Of a stretch of 64,000 bases of DNA, positions 32,851 through 42,172 are shown in pieces. The stretch is taken from contig CAVOWW010000020.1 of the NCBI GenBank assembly GCA_963700255.1, positions 1 through 64,000 of the forward strand, written 5' to 3'. How positions within the stretch are numbered: position 1 is the stretch's first letter; each line of letters starts with the position of its first letter. Source of the DNA: UBA10649 sp963700255. Lineage in GTDB: Bacteria > Actinomycetota > Actinomycetes > S36-B12. The notes beneath the pieces are model-generated. The model ran no database searches and was not told the origin of the DNA. It saw only the letters and a list, made by a program, of their open reading frames with translations. The position numbers were made by a program, and so were the translations under genes.

Positions 32851-33065
32851 GAGAGCTTCTCCTTGACGGAGTCGATGACTCCCTCGGCGGCGTCCGCAGC
32901 GCCCTTCACCGCGTCCTTCGCCTTGTCGGCGACGTCGTCCAGGGTCTGCTTCGCCTTCGCGGAGGCCTGATCCGCCTGGCCTTCCGCCTTGAGGTCCTCG
33001 TCGCCCGTCAGTGCACCGGCTGCTTCCTTGACTCGACCTGTGGCCTCTTCGATCTTCGGATCCAT
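32847..33065 (-). CDS. CsbD-family stress protein, second copy
   Basis: The 72-residue protein begins MDPKIEEATGRVKEAAGALT and continues EDLKAEGQADQASAKAKQTL. It has a longer alanine-rich tail than the copy at 23711. Function is unknown; relatives are general-stress proteins. The two copies differ enough that a recent duplication is unlikely. Confidence 0.92.
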   Translation of the reverse strand: MDPKIEEATGRVKEAAGALTGDEDLKAEGQADQASAKAKQTLDDVADKAKDAVKGAADAAEGVIDSVKEKLS

Positions 33066-33165
33066 GGCGTTCTCCTCACGGTGGGCTCAGCCCGCCACCG
33101 GGACGGCGATGGGCCGGCACACTTCGAGGTTAACCCTCGGCCTGTGCCGACCCATCCCTGAGGGG

Positions 33166-33402
33166 TCACGTCCCCGCTGCGTCGTTCCCTTCCATGCCGG
33201 CGGCCAGCCGACGGTCGGAGCGTCGCTGCGCCACCAGGGCACCGCCGAATCCAGCAAGCCCCAGGCCCACCAGCGCCAGTGGCAGCGCCAGCCGCGCGTC
33301 GAGTCGCACGTCGGTGTACGCACCGACGATGTAGGCGAGGGCGAATCCGGTGAACAGCAGTCCGGAGATCAGCGAGAACAGGTCGATCGGATGCTTACGC
33401 AC
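33166..33402 (-). CDS. Small two-helix membrane protein
   Basis: The 78-residue protein has helices at SLISGLLFTGFALAYIVGAY and LALPLALVGLGLAGFGGALV, then a basic tail RRSDRRLAAG. It starts 8 bases inside the 3' end of the PspC/LiaF gene and so is its downstream partner in an operon. Such small proteins commonly follow PspC genes in this lineage. No function is known. Confidence 0.75.
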   Translation of the reverse strand: MRKHPIDLFSLISGLLFTGFALAYIVGAYTDVRLDARLALPLALVGLGLAGFGGALVAQRRSDRRLAAGMEGNDAAGT

Positions 33403-34600
33403 GGGACACCTCCAGGTCTCCGACGTCCGTTCGGACGGTCAGCTCGATGGTCGGGCCGGTCAGCGGCCCGTCTGGCAGCTCGGCGACGACGCTCACGTCG
33501 TCGCCGTCCTCCCGGGGCAGGCCGTCGACGTCGAGGGTGCCGAGGCCGACCTCGGCGTCGACGAGCACGCGCACGTCGTCCGGGACGGTCACGAGGAGCT
33601 CGCCGAGCCCGACCGACGCATCGACCTCGATGGTCGTCGTCCCGTCCGGGATGACCAGCCGGGTCAGGTCGAGCTCCGCGGAGCCCACACTCAGCTCGAA
33701 CGGCCTCGACGCCAGGGCGGGGGTGGTCGGCGTCCAGGCGCGCTCACCGACGCCGGCGTCGAGCCGCTGCCCGAAGTCGGCCGGGATCATGGCGATCGGA
33801 GCCGTCACCAGCAGCAGGGGCGCGGCGATCGCCACGAGCCAGCGGGCCCGGCCGGCGAAGGCTCCGACCAGCAGGCCGATGCCGAGGATGCCGAGCGCTG
33901 ACGCGAGGATCACGACGAACGGGATGTCGGCAGCACCGGTCGCGTCGAGCGACACCAGGACGCCCGTCACGATGACGGCAAGGCTCAGCGTGGCCAGCCC
34001 CAGGTAGGAGCGCGGTCGCGGTGCCGGCGGCACGGGGGCCGGCACTGGCGCCACGTAGCCGGGGTACTCACCCGAGCCGCCGTAGGCGTAGGGCGCCGGC
34101 ATGACTGCCGTGTCGTTCTCGGTTGGGACGGCGGTCGCAGCCGGGAGCGCGCTCGCCGGCGGCCGGGTGGCGAGGTAGAGCACGAGGGCCCCCACCGCGA
34201 GCAGGAGCAGGAACGATCCGCCGCCGCCCCATCCGCCGAACATGGCGCCGCCCAGACTGGCGAAGATGATGACGCCGACGACGATGCCCACGACGATCAG
34301 CACCGTACGTGCCGTCGAGTTCGGCTGGCGCGACTGGTCGATGAACCGCTCGGCCTGGCTCGACGGGGCACCCTCCTCCGGGATGAACAGCCACCCGATC
34401 AGGTAGAGGAGGAGTCCGCTGCCGCCGAAGACGGCGAGCACGACGAGGACGACCCGGACGATCACGGGGTCGATGCCGAGCCAGCGGGCGAAGCCGGCGG
34501 CGACACCGCCGAGAACGCGGTCGGACTGGCTTCGGCGCAGGGGCGGGCGGGGGGCGGGGGGAGGCGGCACGTAGGCCGGGAACTCGGTGTTCTGTGTCAT
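33395..34600 (-). CDS. PspC-domain membrane protein with LiaF-like C-terminal domain
   Basis: The 401-residue protein starts at ATG 34600 with a proline-rich segment. A PspC domain follows (SDRVLGGVAAGFARWLGIDP, then VIVRVVLVVLAVFGGSGLLL with YLIGWLFIPEEG), then several membrane helices. The C-terminal beta-solenoid of LiaF/DUF2154 type shows repeated short strands (IEVDASVGLGELLVTVPDDV). LiaF restrains a LiaRS-type two-component system until the envelope is stressed. It is divergent from just such a kinase/regulator pair, so this role is likely. A longer start would add residues with no PspC similarity. Confidence 0.85.
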   Translation of the reverse strand: MTQNTEFPAYVPPPPAPRPPLRRSQSDRVLGGVAAGFARWLGIDPVIVRVVLVVLAVFGGSGLLLYLIGWLFIPEEGAPSSQAERFIDQSRQPNSTARTVLIVVGIVVGVIIFASLGGAMFGGWGGGGSFLLLLAVGALVLYLATRPPASALPAATAVPTENDTAVMPAPYAYGGSGEYPGYVAPVPAPVPPAPRPRSYLGLATLSLAVIVTGVLVSLDATGAADIPFVVILASALGILGIGLLVGAFAGRARWLVAIAAPLLLVTAPIAMIPADFGQRLDAGVGERAWTPTTPALASRPFELSVGSAELDLTRLVIPDGTTTIEVDASVGLGELLVTVPDDVRVLVDAEVGLGTLDVDGLPREDGDDVSVVAELPDGPLTGPTIELTVRTDVGDLEVSRA

Positions 34601-34644
34601 GGCTCCAGCCTGTTCCGCTGCGGTCGTCCCCACATCGGGGAGCA

Positions 34645-34730
34645 ACCCTGATCCGACCCTGATCTTGCCCGGGGAAAGCTCAGGGGTCGACCCTGATGCC
34701 ACGGGCGGCCATCGACGGGGATGATCAGGG
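34645..34730. promoter_or_regulatory. Cluster of ACCCTGATC half-sites between divergent liaF-like and kinase genes
   Basis: accctgatc lies at 34645-34653 and 34656-34664, one helical turn apart, and accctgatg at 34690-34698. TCAGGG (34680-34685) and CCCTGA (34691-34696) form an inverted pair, and a reverse copy gatcaggg lies at 34723-34730. This is probably the operator of the LuxR-type regulator encoded next door. Confidence 0.65.
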
Positions 34731-34737
34731 GGTGACG

Positions 34738-35952
34738 ATGAGCGACGCGCCCCCGCGGGCGACCCGCCCCACCCGGGGTCGGGTGGTGTCGGGCGTCTCG
34801 ATCGGGCTCGCCCAGCATCTGGGCATCCCGACCTGGCTCGTGCGCCTGGTGTTCGTCATCCTGGCGTTCGCCGGCGGCATCGGCGTCGTGCTCTACGCCG
34901 CGTTCTGGGCCGTCCTGCCCCTGTCCGCGGAGGATCCGGACGTCGATCCGTCGGCCGCGCGCGCTGCGGACACCACCCGGCTGCTCGCCCTCGCTGCGGT
35001 CGCCATCGGTGTCGCACTGCTCATGACGGCGGCCGGCGTGACGATCGTCACCGGGGCGCTGGTGCCCATCATCCTGGCCGTCGTGGGCGCCGCCCTGATC
35101 TGGCGTCAGGCCGACGAGGAGCAGCGCGACTCATGGTCGACCGCGGCCAGCCGGGCCGCACGCCAGACGGCCAGCACCACTGCCGGCGCAGGACGATGGC
35201 GGATCGCGATCGGCGTCGGCCTCGTCCTCCTGGGCCTCGTCGCCCTCCTTGCCAGCCGAACAGGCCCGGCCGAGGCGCTGCAGGCCCTGGCGACCGCGCT
35301 TCTCCTGATCGGCGGGGTGGCCGTGGTGGTCTTCCCGTGGGTCTACCGCCGCTTCCGCGAGCAGGGCGAGCAGCGCCGTGCCCTCATCCGGTCCGAGGAG
35401 CGCGCGGAGATCGCGGCCCACGTCCACGACTCCGTCCTGCAGACGCTCACCCTGATCCAGCGCAACGCCGGTGACCCCGCGGAGGTCGTACGGCTCGCCC
35501 GCACCGAGGAACGCGCACTGCGCTCGTGGCTCTACACGCCCACCGGCGACCCGGACCGCACGTTCGCGGCAGCGCTGCGCCGGGACGCCGCCGATGTGGA
35601 GGCGACCTACGGCGCCACCATCGACGTCGTCGCCGTCGGCGACGCCCCGCTCGATGCTCGGGTGGCGGCACTTCTCGCCGCTGCCCGCGAGGCCATGGTG
35701 AACGCAGCGCGGCACGGGGGCGGTCAGGTCTCGGTGTACGCCGAGGTATCCGACGACGGCATGGAGGCCTTCGTCCGCGACCGCGGCCCGGGGTTCGACG
35801 TCGCAGCCGTGCCCGAGGACCGGCACGGGCTGCGCGAATCCGTGGTCGGGAGAATGGACCGGCATGGGGGTTCGGCGACGGTGCGCAGCACGCCGGGCAC
35901 GGGCACCGAGGTCGAGCTCCGCCTGCCCCGGCACGCGGAGGTGACGCCATGA
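34738..35952 (+). CDS. Sensor histidine kinase with N-terminal PspC domain
   Basis: The 404-residue protein has a PspC domain first (RVVSGVSIGLAQHLGIPTWL, then VRLVFVILAFAGGIGVVLYA), then three or four membrane helices. The dimerisation/phosphoacceptor helix AEIAAHVHDSVLQTLTLIQR (His230) places it in the DesK/LiaS class. The ATPase domain has AREAMVNAARHGG (N box), DRGPGFD and HGLRESVVGRM. It would phosphorylate the following response regulator when the membrane is perturbed. ATG 34738 is preferred over GTG 34732 because of the upstream AGGGGG. The stop overlaps the regulator's ATG. Confidence 0.88.
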   Translation: MSDAPPRATRPTRGRVVSGVSIGLAQHLGIPTWLVRLVFVILAFAGGIGVVLYAAFWAVLPLSAEDPDVDPSAARAADTTRLLALAAVAIGVALLMTAAGVTIVTGALVPIILAVVGAALIWRQADEEQRDSWSTAASRAARQTASTTAGAGRWRIAIGVGLVLLGLVALLASRTGPAEALQALATALLLIGGVAVVVFPWVYRRFREQGEQRRALIRSEERAEIAAHVHDSVLQTLTLIQRNAGDPAEVVRLARTEERALRSWLYTPTGDPDRTFAAALRRDAADVEATYGATIDVVAVGDAPLDARVAALLAAAREAMVNAARHGGGQVSVYAEVSDDGMEAFVRDRGPGFDVAAVPEDRHGLRESVVGRMDRHGGSATVRSTPGTGTEVELRLPRHAEVTP

Positions 35953-36590
35953 CCCTGGACCGCCTGCGCGTCGTGCTCGTCGACGACCACGCGATGGTCC
36001 GTGCCGGCGTCCGCACCGAGCTCGGCGACTCGTTCGACATCGTCGGCGAGGCTGCCGACGTCGATGAGGCGGTGCGGGTGATCCTCGACACGGCGCCCGA
36101 CGTCGTGCTGCTCGACGTCCATCTGCCCGGGGGAGATGGGCGCGCCGTGCTCGACGCCTGCATCACCCAGGTGCCGGGCACGCGGTTCCTCGCCCTGTCG
36201 GTCAGCGACGCCCCCGAGGATGTGGTCTCCGTCGTCCGCGGCGGCGCGCGCGGCTACGTGACCAAAGCGATCTCCGGTGTCGAGCTGCGGGAGTCCGTGC
36301 AGCGGATCGCCGACGGGGATGCGGTGTTCTCCCCCCGCCTGGCCGGCTTCGTCCTCGACGCGTTCGCCGGCGGGGCCGCGGAGAAGGATGACGAGATCGA
36401 CCGGCTGACCCCGCGCGAACGCGAGGTCATGCGCCTCATCGCTCGTGGGTACACGTACCGCGAGGTCGCCAGCGAGCTCGTGCTGTCGATCAAGACCGTC
36501 GAGACCCACGTCTCCGCGGTCCTGCGCAAGCTTCAGCTGTCCGACCGGCGCGAGCTCGCGAAGTGGGCGTCCGCGCGTCGGCTGATCTGA
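35949..36590 (+). CDS. LuxR/NarL-type response regulator
   Basis: The 213-residue protein has a receiver domain with D12/D13 in VVLVDDHAMVRAG and the phospho-acceptor D56 in VVLLDVHLPGGDG, then GYVTKAISGVEL. The C-terminal LuxR helix-turn-helix reads LTPREREVMRLIARGYTYRE, then VASELVLSIKTVETHVSAVL. It is the cognate partner of the PspC kinase by overlap and probably binds the ACCCTGATC sites. With the LiaF-like gene it forms a LiaFSR-like envelope-stress system. Confidence 0.93.
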   Translation: MTLDRLRVVLVDDHAMVRAGVRTELGDSFDIVGEAADVDEAVRVILDTAPDVVLLDVHLPGGDGRAVLDACITQVPGTRFLALSVSDAPEDVVSVVRGGARGYVTKAISGVELRESVQRIADGDAVFSPRLAGFVLDAFAGGAAEKDDEIDRLTPREREVMRLIARGYTYREVASELVLSIKTVETHVSAVLRKLQLSDRRELAKWASARRLI

Positions 36591-36596
36591 GCGGGC

Positions 36597-38672
36597 CTAG
36601 GCGCTGAACGCGATGCGCTCCACGTCCTCGCGGGTGATGTCGCGGCCGGTCCACGTCGACACGCTGTCGATGACCTTCTGCTCGGCTGCCGGACGCTCGG
36701 GCGAGGCGACCGCCTGTGCCTTGTCCCAACGACGGCGCACCTCCCACGCCAGCTCGCGTGCGCGCAGCGCGGCCTGCACCCGATCCATCTGGTCGGGGCT
36801 CGCGTCGAGACCGAACACCTGACGGAGGGTGTCCGGGATGACGAGGCGGTAGTCGTGCCCGCCCTCCTGGAAGATGCCCGGGGTCGGGACCAGCGCGTTC
36901 TGCAGGTCGATGAAGGTCGTGACGAAGGTGACGACCGGCAGCCAGCGGGTGCCGAGCGGCGAGCCCGGCGGCCGGGAGGCGTCCGGTCCGAGCCAGTCGG
37001 GTCGCTTCCACACCAGGGGTGCCGCGAACTTGGGCACGGGGTCGTCGCCGTTCTGCAGCAGGAGGAACTCGACCCCGTCCTTCTGCTCCGCGGGCAGCGC
37101 GTCCCAGTCACGGATGGCGCGCGGCAGGTAGAACGCCCCGGGGCCCACCTCGGGCGCCTGCGACACCGTGCGAGTGCCCCACATCTCCTGACGCCACACG
37201 GTCGAGGCGGGGGTGCCGATCCAGAACGCCGCATCGAGGCCCATACCGGTGGGGCCGCTCGTGCCCGTACCGCGGAACATCTCCTCGCTCACCTGCGATC
37301 CGAGGCTCTCCCCGAACAGGTAGAACTTCGGTCGCTGGTCGGCTGGCATCGCCATGAGCCGGGCGACGATCCCGTTCACGAGGATTCGCGTCTGATGGGT
37401 CGCGTAGTCGACCTTGGTCAACGACAGGGCCGACGGCAGGACGGAGTACTGGATCGACGCCGACGCGCAGTTGCCCCGCGTGAGGTACTCGAACGTCTCC
37501 GTGGCCACGTAGTTGACGTAGCCCGACCCGGTCGGGGAGAACAGGGCGAAGGCCGGACGCTGCAGCGCTCCGGTGCGGTCGATCTCGGCGAGCAGCAGGT
37601 TGGCGCGCTCCTCCGGCGTGGTCGCCGCCTGCAGGGGGGCGTAGACGCGGATGGGCTGCGTCGCCTTCTCGCCCATCACCGCCTCGATCTCGTCGGGCCT
37701 CAACGTCATGGTGAGCCAGCGACGCGACTCCCGGGTCTGGTCGGTCCATGGCACGACTGACCCCGGGCCGCCCGTGATCTCCGGAACGGTCGGTGCGACC
37801 TCGTGCGCGATGTCCGCGCTGACACCTGCCTTGCCGAGGATCGTGTTCGCCGCGGCGACAGCCGCCCAGCCGACTCCCGCCAGTGCCGCCGTTGCGGCGA
37901 AGCGGCCGATCGTGCGGTGGTCGTCGGGGTGTCCGCCGAGGACCTTCGCGGCGCCGCGCGCGACACCCCCGGACAGCGCGGACTCGCCCTTGGCGACGGC
38001 GAAGAGCACGGCCGTGACGGCCAGGCTGGAGCCGAGCGCCTTCGGGATGGAGACCTCGCGCACGACGTTCTCCCGGGCCTCGGTCTCCCCGGGGGCGAGG
38101 GCTCCCCTCGTGGCGGTGCCCGGCCGCGTGAGCAGGTACGCGCCGACGGTGGTGGCGATCGCCGTCGCTGCCCCGGCCGCGTGGAAGCCGGGCCTGCCCC
38201 GCGTCGGCTCGAGGCTGTCGGCACCCATGCCCGCCAGGCCGGCTGCGGTGAGTCCAACGCCTCCGAGCCTGATCAGCGCACGCTTCGAGCTCTCGTGCTC
38301 GCGCGGCGGAACGGCCTTCATGATGGCTGCTCCGACGGCCGCGGCGGCGGCGTCGACGATGAGGCCGGACGTCGCGTGCCCTGCCGTCGATCGGGAGGAC
38401 ATCGGCAACCGGTCGGCGGTGGACCGCAGGAAGGAGTGCGCGGACGAGCCCCACGCGTAGCCGACCGACGCGGCCACGCCACTGATGATCGCCTGGTCAC
38501 GCGTGCCGCGGGAGAGCAGGTTCGGCTGGAAGGACAGGCCGGTGTAGAAGGCACCGAGGAGGAAGCCGGCCCGGGATGAGACATCCAGCCCGCTGCTGTA
38601 GTAGCGGCTCAGCCGGTCCTCCGTCCCGGCCATGGCCTCGGCGGTTCCGTCCGTCAGGTCGATGCTGGTCAT
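36597..38672 (-). CDS. Membrane alpha/beta-hydrolase, Abhydrolase_9 type
   Basis: The 691-residue protein starts with a membrane half of several helices (RAGFLLGAFYTGLSF, then QAIISGVAASVGYAWGSSA; later LAVTAVLFAVAKG and FAATAALAGVGWAAVAAAN). The second half, from about residue 300, is a hydrolase with nucleophile elbow YLFGESLGSQVSEEMF near residue 450. This two-part layout is that of the Abhydrolase_9 family common in mycobacteria and other actinobacteria. A lipid or ester substrate is inferred from the membrane setting. It is convergent with the response regulator, 6 bases apart. Confidence 0.85.
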   Translation of the reverse strand: MTSIDLTDGTAEAMAGTEDRLSRYYSSGLDVSSRAGFLLGAFYTGLSFQPNLLSRGTRDQAIISGVAASVGYAWGSSAHSFLRSTADRLPMSSRSTAGHATSGLIVDAAAAAVGAAIMKAVPPREHESSKRALIRLGGVGLTAAGLAGMGADSLEPTRGRPGFHAAGAATAIATTVGAYLLTRPGTATRGALAPGETEARENVVREVSIPKALGSSLAVTAVLFAVAKGESALSGGVARGAAKVLGGHPDDHRTIGRFAATAALAGVGWAAVAAANTILGKAGVSADIAHEVAPTVPEITGGPGSVVPWTDQTRESRRWLTMTLRPDEIEAVMGEKATQPIRVYAPLQAATTPEERANLLLAEIDRTGALQRPAFALFSPTGSGYVNYVATETFEYLTRGNCASASIQYSVLPSALSLTKVDYATHQTRILVNGIVARLMAMPADQRPKFYLFGESLGSQVSEEMFRGTGTSGPTGMGLDAAFWIGTPASTVWRQEMWGTRTVSQAPEVGPGAFYLPRAIRDWDALPAEQKDGVEFLLLQNGDDPVPKFAAPLVWKRPDWLGPDASRPPGSPLGTRWLPVVTFVTTFIDLQNALVPTPGIFQEGGHDYRLVIPDTLRQVFGLDASPDQMDRVQAALRARELAWEVRRRWDKAQAVASPERPAAEQKVIDSVSTWTGRDITREDVERIAFSA

Positions 38673-38770
38673 TCCTCGTCCTCTCCTGGGGTCCCCGCGG
38701 ATCCCGATCCGAGGCTGCCACCCCGGACGTCCTGAAGTATCCCCCCAGAGGATGACTCGCGATCACCTGT

Positions 38771-39446
38771 TCACGTCGCCGACATCTTCGCCCGGCGGGC
38801 AGCCGCCCCCGTCAGCAGGAAGAACAGGCTCAGCAGGAGGACCCACGCGGGGAACAGGAACTGCATGAACGACGGCAGCGGCGGGGTGAGCAGCATGATG
38901 ACGGCCACAGCGTAGCCGCTGAACGCCAGCCACTTCGGGAACGCACCGCTGCCCGCCGGCCCGTCGTCGCCACCGTCGCGACGAAGACAGCGGCCATGCG
39001 CGTGCCGAAGGTGCCCAGCAGGGCGGCGGCGAGCGCCCACCCGAACGCCCGTCCTCTCCGGCGGCAGCTCGATCCCCGACATCCTGGAGGGTCAGCACCG
39101 CCTTCAGCGCGGCGGCCGCGGCGAACAGCAGGGCGACGAAGATCAGGCCGGAGCCGAGGAAGACCGTGCCGACGAAGCGGTCCTCCGTCGCACCGACCTG
39201 CGCGCGGATGACGGCGATGAACCAGAGGAAGGCGATGCCCGGCGAACGGCATGAGGTTGAGCGCAAGGCCGACGGCTCGCGTCGCGCCGGATCCTCCGAC
39301 CACTGCCCGAGGTCGGACGGCACCTCGGGGACCACATTGCGGAGCAGGACGATCACCGCCCCGAGGATGACGGCGAAGATGATTCCCGCCACCGCGGCGG
39401 ACGCGGGTCGGCGGACCGCCTGCATCACTGCTGCTCGATCGACCAT
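38771..39446 (-). pseudogene. Membrane protein with several frame changes
   Basis: From start 39446 (MVDRAAVMQAVRRPASAAVA) three different frames are needed to follow one sensible protein. They give IFAVILGAVIVLLRNVVPEV, then AVGLALNLMPFAG, IAFLWFIAVIRAQVGATEDR, FVALLFAAAAALKAVLTLQD, FGWALAAALLGTFGTRMAAV, and a last part WLAFSGYAVAVIMLLTPPLP ending at 38771. Indels fall near 39270, 39240, 39080, 39047 and 38965. Repaired, it would have about five membrane helices and 225 residues. No family is recognised. Five changes in one gene could mean real decay or a badly read stretch. It is last in the lipid kinase operon. Confidence 0.6.
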
Positions 39447-39467
39447 GCCTGCCTCCTGGGTGACGCG

Positions 39468-40151
39468 CTAGAGGACGTTGACCGCGCGGGCAACGACGAG
39501 CCCGATGAGCGCCAGGGAGATGGCGGACTCGGTGATGAGCCACAGCTTGGACCAGTGCCGCACGGCCGAGACATCCGTCGGGCTGAAGGCAGTGGCCGTA
39601 TTGAACGACAGGGCCAGGTAGTCGACGAACTGGGGGTACCAGGTCGCGTAGGCGGGCGCGCTCAGGTCCTGCTCGGGGAAGCGGAACGCCGGCAGGGTCC
39701 CTCGCTCCTCGTACGTGCCGTTAGCCCTGGCCGTGGGCCCACCGCAGTCGAGGTGCCAGAACCAGAGCGAGTAGGAGATCACCATCGTCACCCAGACCAC
39801 CCCACCGATCGTCAGCAGCTCTGCCGCATCGCCGAACTCTGCGCCCTGCAGGATGCCGACCACGAGCCGCGCAGCGGAGATGGCCGTGACGACGGTGATC
39901 GAGGCGACCATCACGCCCGTCACGACTCGCAGCCACCGGCTCTCGCGGTCGATCCGACCAGGATCGCCCACCACCAGGATCACCACGAGGACGAGCAGGA
40001 ACAGTGGGTAGATGTAGTGCGTCGCCTCGCTGACCCGGAACTGCTCCGGGATGAAGAGGTAGAGGCCTGCGGCCACGAGCACGGCGAGCACCATGGGCAG
40101 GCGGCGCTCACCCCGTCGGCGCGGCTCGGCCGCCGGCATCCCTTCGTCCAT
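39468..40151 (-). CDS. Membrane protein, DUF1345-like
   Basis: The 227-residue protein has five hydrophobic segments (MVLAVLVAAGLYLFIPEQF, YIYPLFLLVLVVILVVG, VVTGVMVASITVVTAISAAR, IGGVVWVTMVISYSLWFWHL, LWLITESAISLALIGLVVA). The segment YLALSFNTATAFSPTDVSAV resembles the conserved core of DUF1345 proteins, whose function is unknown. It begins one base after the lipid kinase stop and is followed by the broken membrane gene, so the three are one operon. Confidence 0.72.
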   Translation of the reverse strand: MDEGMPAAEPRRRGERRLPMVLAVLVAAGLYLFIPEQFRVSEATHYIYPLFLLVLVVILVVGDPGRIDRESRWLRVVTGVMVASITVVTAISAARLVVGILQGAEFGDAAELLTIGGVVWVTMVISYSLWFWHLDCGGPTARANGTYEERGTLPAFRFPEQDLSAPAYATWYPQFVDYLALSFNTATAFSPTDVSAVRHWSKLWLITESAISLALIGLVVARAVNVL

Positions 40152-41448
40152 CTACGACCGGGCCCGGCCGGCGTCGATCGGGTCCATTCCCATTGCGACA
40201 CGCGCCAGCCGCCGCGCGGCATCGCGCAGTCCCGTCGGCTGGGCCGACGACGGCGACGCCCCCGGATGTGACCGCGCGATCCGAACGCGAAGGACGCCCG
40301 GGCGGGTCCGAAACACCAGCGGCGACTGCAGGACCAGAGCCTCCCCGTCGACGCCCACGGGGATACCGTCCTCGCTCTCGACCACGAACTCCTGCGCGGC
40401 CCACTCGCTCTTGACGCTCCTGTGGTTCGTGCCAGGGACGACAGCGCCGACGACGGTCACGCCGAGCACGGCGGCATCCATGCGCGGCCTGGTGCCGGAG
40501 CCGAGCAACCGGCCCAGCCGATACACGTTGTTCGACACAAGGATGACGGCGGCGGACCTCTCCGCACGCCCGTCCGGGCCGGTCCAGCGCAGTTCCCGTG
40601 TCGACTCGTGCGCGGGATCGCGGGAGAGCATCGTCGGCACGGTGTCGAGGATGGTCCGGATCTTCGCGTCGCGGTAGCCGTCGCTCTGCACTGCCTCCGC
40701 GTAGAGACCGAGCGAGACGTTGTTGACGAACGTGCGACCGCTCACCTCCCCGAGGTCGACGCGCTTCTCGCCACCGTCGACGAACGCATCCAGCGCCCCG
40801 ACCACGTCGTCGCGATCGACGCCGAGATCGAGGGCGAAGTGGTTGCGCGTGCCGGCGGGGATGCAGGCGAAGGGCAGGTCGTGCTCCGCCGCGATCGTCG
40901 CGACGAGGGCCTGGGTCCCGTCACCCCCTGCGGCCATCAGCCCGTCGGCGCCGCGGCTGACGGCGTCCTGCACGAGCGCGACGAGGTCGTCCCCAGGCTT
41001 GAGTTCGATCGGCTCGATGCCACGCTTGCGGGCCTCGTCGGCCAGATTGCTCTTGAGGGCCTTGCCGCCGCCGGACTTGGGGTTCCAGACCACGACCGCG
41101 CGTGTCGGCGGCGGTGCGGGCGGCAGGTGCACGTGCACCGAGAAGGCGTGCTTGCCCAGCACGACACTCACGCCGATCAGGACGATGCCGACGACGCCCT
41201 CGATCATGATCCCGTCGACGACGAGGTAGCCAAGGGCTCCGATGACCAGGATGCCCGCGACGATCCACGACACCACGCGGGCACGGCCCGCTGCGGATCA
41301 GTCCCTGCCACGCCACGAACAGCGCCAGCACCACCAGGGCAAGGGCGATCAGCCCGCGCGGAAAGGTGCGCAGCCCGGATGCGACCACGAGAACAAGGCC
41401 GAGGACCAGGCAGGCAAGCGTGAGCGCGGCAGCGATGCGGCGGGACAC
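40152..41448 (-). pseudogene. Diacylglycerol kinase-family lipid kinase with N-terminal membrane helices, one-base frameshift
   Basis: GTG 41448 opens VSRRIAAALTLACLVLGLVL and a second helix RGLIALALVVLALFVAWQG. One extra base within 41285-41289 breaks the frame. Beyond it come two more helices (VVSWIVAGILVIGALGYLVV and IEGVVGIVLIGVSVVLG). The catalytic domain then follows: VVVWNPKSGGGKA, GGDGTQALVA and PAGTRNHFALDLG, the conserved DAGK/YegS motifs. It would phosphorylate diacylglycerol or a related lipid at the membrane. The four-helix front is unusual for this mostly soluble family. Both halves are coherent, so a sequence error is likely. Confidence 0.8.
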
Positions 41449-41578
41449 GTGACCACTCCCCTCTCGTCGGACAGGTTAGGAGCATTGTCACGGGTGCTCC
41501 TCACCCGCTGCGGATGATCCTCCGTCCACTCGCCCCATGCGGGCTGAATCGACGTGGCAGACGGGCGATACTGGCGCG

Positions 41579-42172
41579 GTGACCGACCCCGATCCCCTGA
41601 CGATCCCCTCTGCCGGCATCCGCGCGGAACTAGCCGAGCTCGATGCCCGCCTGTACGCAGCCGTGGCCGGCGCGCACACGCCGACTCTCGACGCGTTCTT
41701 CCGCCGCCTGTCCCGCACGGCCGACAAGTCGGTGCTGTGGCTGGGCGTCGCCGGTGTCATGGCTGCCGTGGGCGGGCGCACGGGGCGTCGAGCAGCCGTG
41801 AACGGGCTCGCGTCCATCGCCGTGGCCTCAGCGACCGCCAATCTCGTCGGCAAGCGCGTGACGAACCGCAGGCGTCCCGACCGGGTCTGGCACGACGTGC
41901 CCGAGGTGCGGCACGTGCCGATGCCGACATCGACGTCGTTCCCCTCCGGCCATTCGGCGTCGGCGTTCGCCTTCGCGGAAGGGGTCGGAGCGGCCGCACC
42001 TGCCCTCGGGGTCCCCGTCCGGATGCTCGCCGTCGCCGTGTCCTACTCGCGCGTGCACACCGGCGTCCACTACCCGGGCGACGTCGTTGCCGGTGCTCTC
42101 ATCGGGGTGACGTCAGGAGAGATCGCCTGCCGCAGCCTCGCCTTCGCCCGTCGCCGCTGGGACATCCCGTGA
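41579..42172 (+). CDS. PAP2-family membrane phosphatase
   Basis: The 197-residue protein has the three-part PAP2 signature: KRVTNRRRPDR, FPSGHSASA and SRVHTGVHYPGDVVAG. Hydrophobic segments lie in between. These integral enzymes remove phosphate from phosphatidic acid, polyprenyl diphosphates or similar lipids. Start GTG 41579 is preferred because it leaves a short soluble N-terminus as in relatives. It is divergent from the lipid kinase gene and overlaps the SulP gene by 4 bases. Confidence 0.88.
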   Translation: MTDPDPLTIPSAGIRAELAELDARLYAAVAGAHTPTLDAFFRRLSRTADKSVLWLGVAGVMAAVGGRTGRRAAVNGLASIAVASATANLVGKRVTNRRRPDRVWHDVPEVRHVPMPTSTSFPSGHSASAFAFAEGVGAAAPALGVPVRMLAVAVSYSRVHTGVHYPGDVVAGALIGVTSGEIACRSLAFARRRWDIP

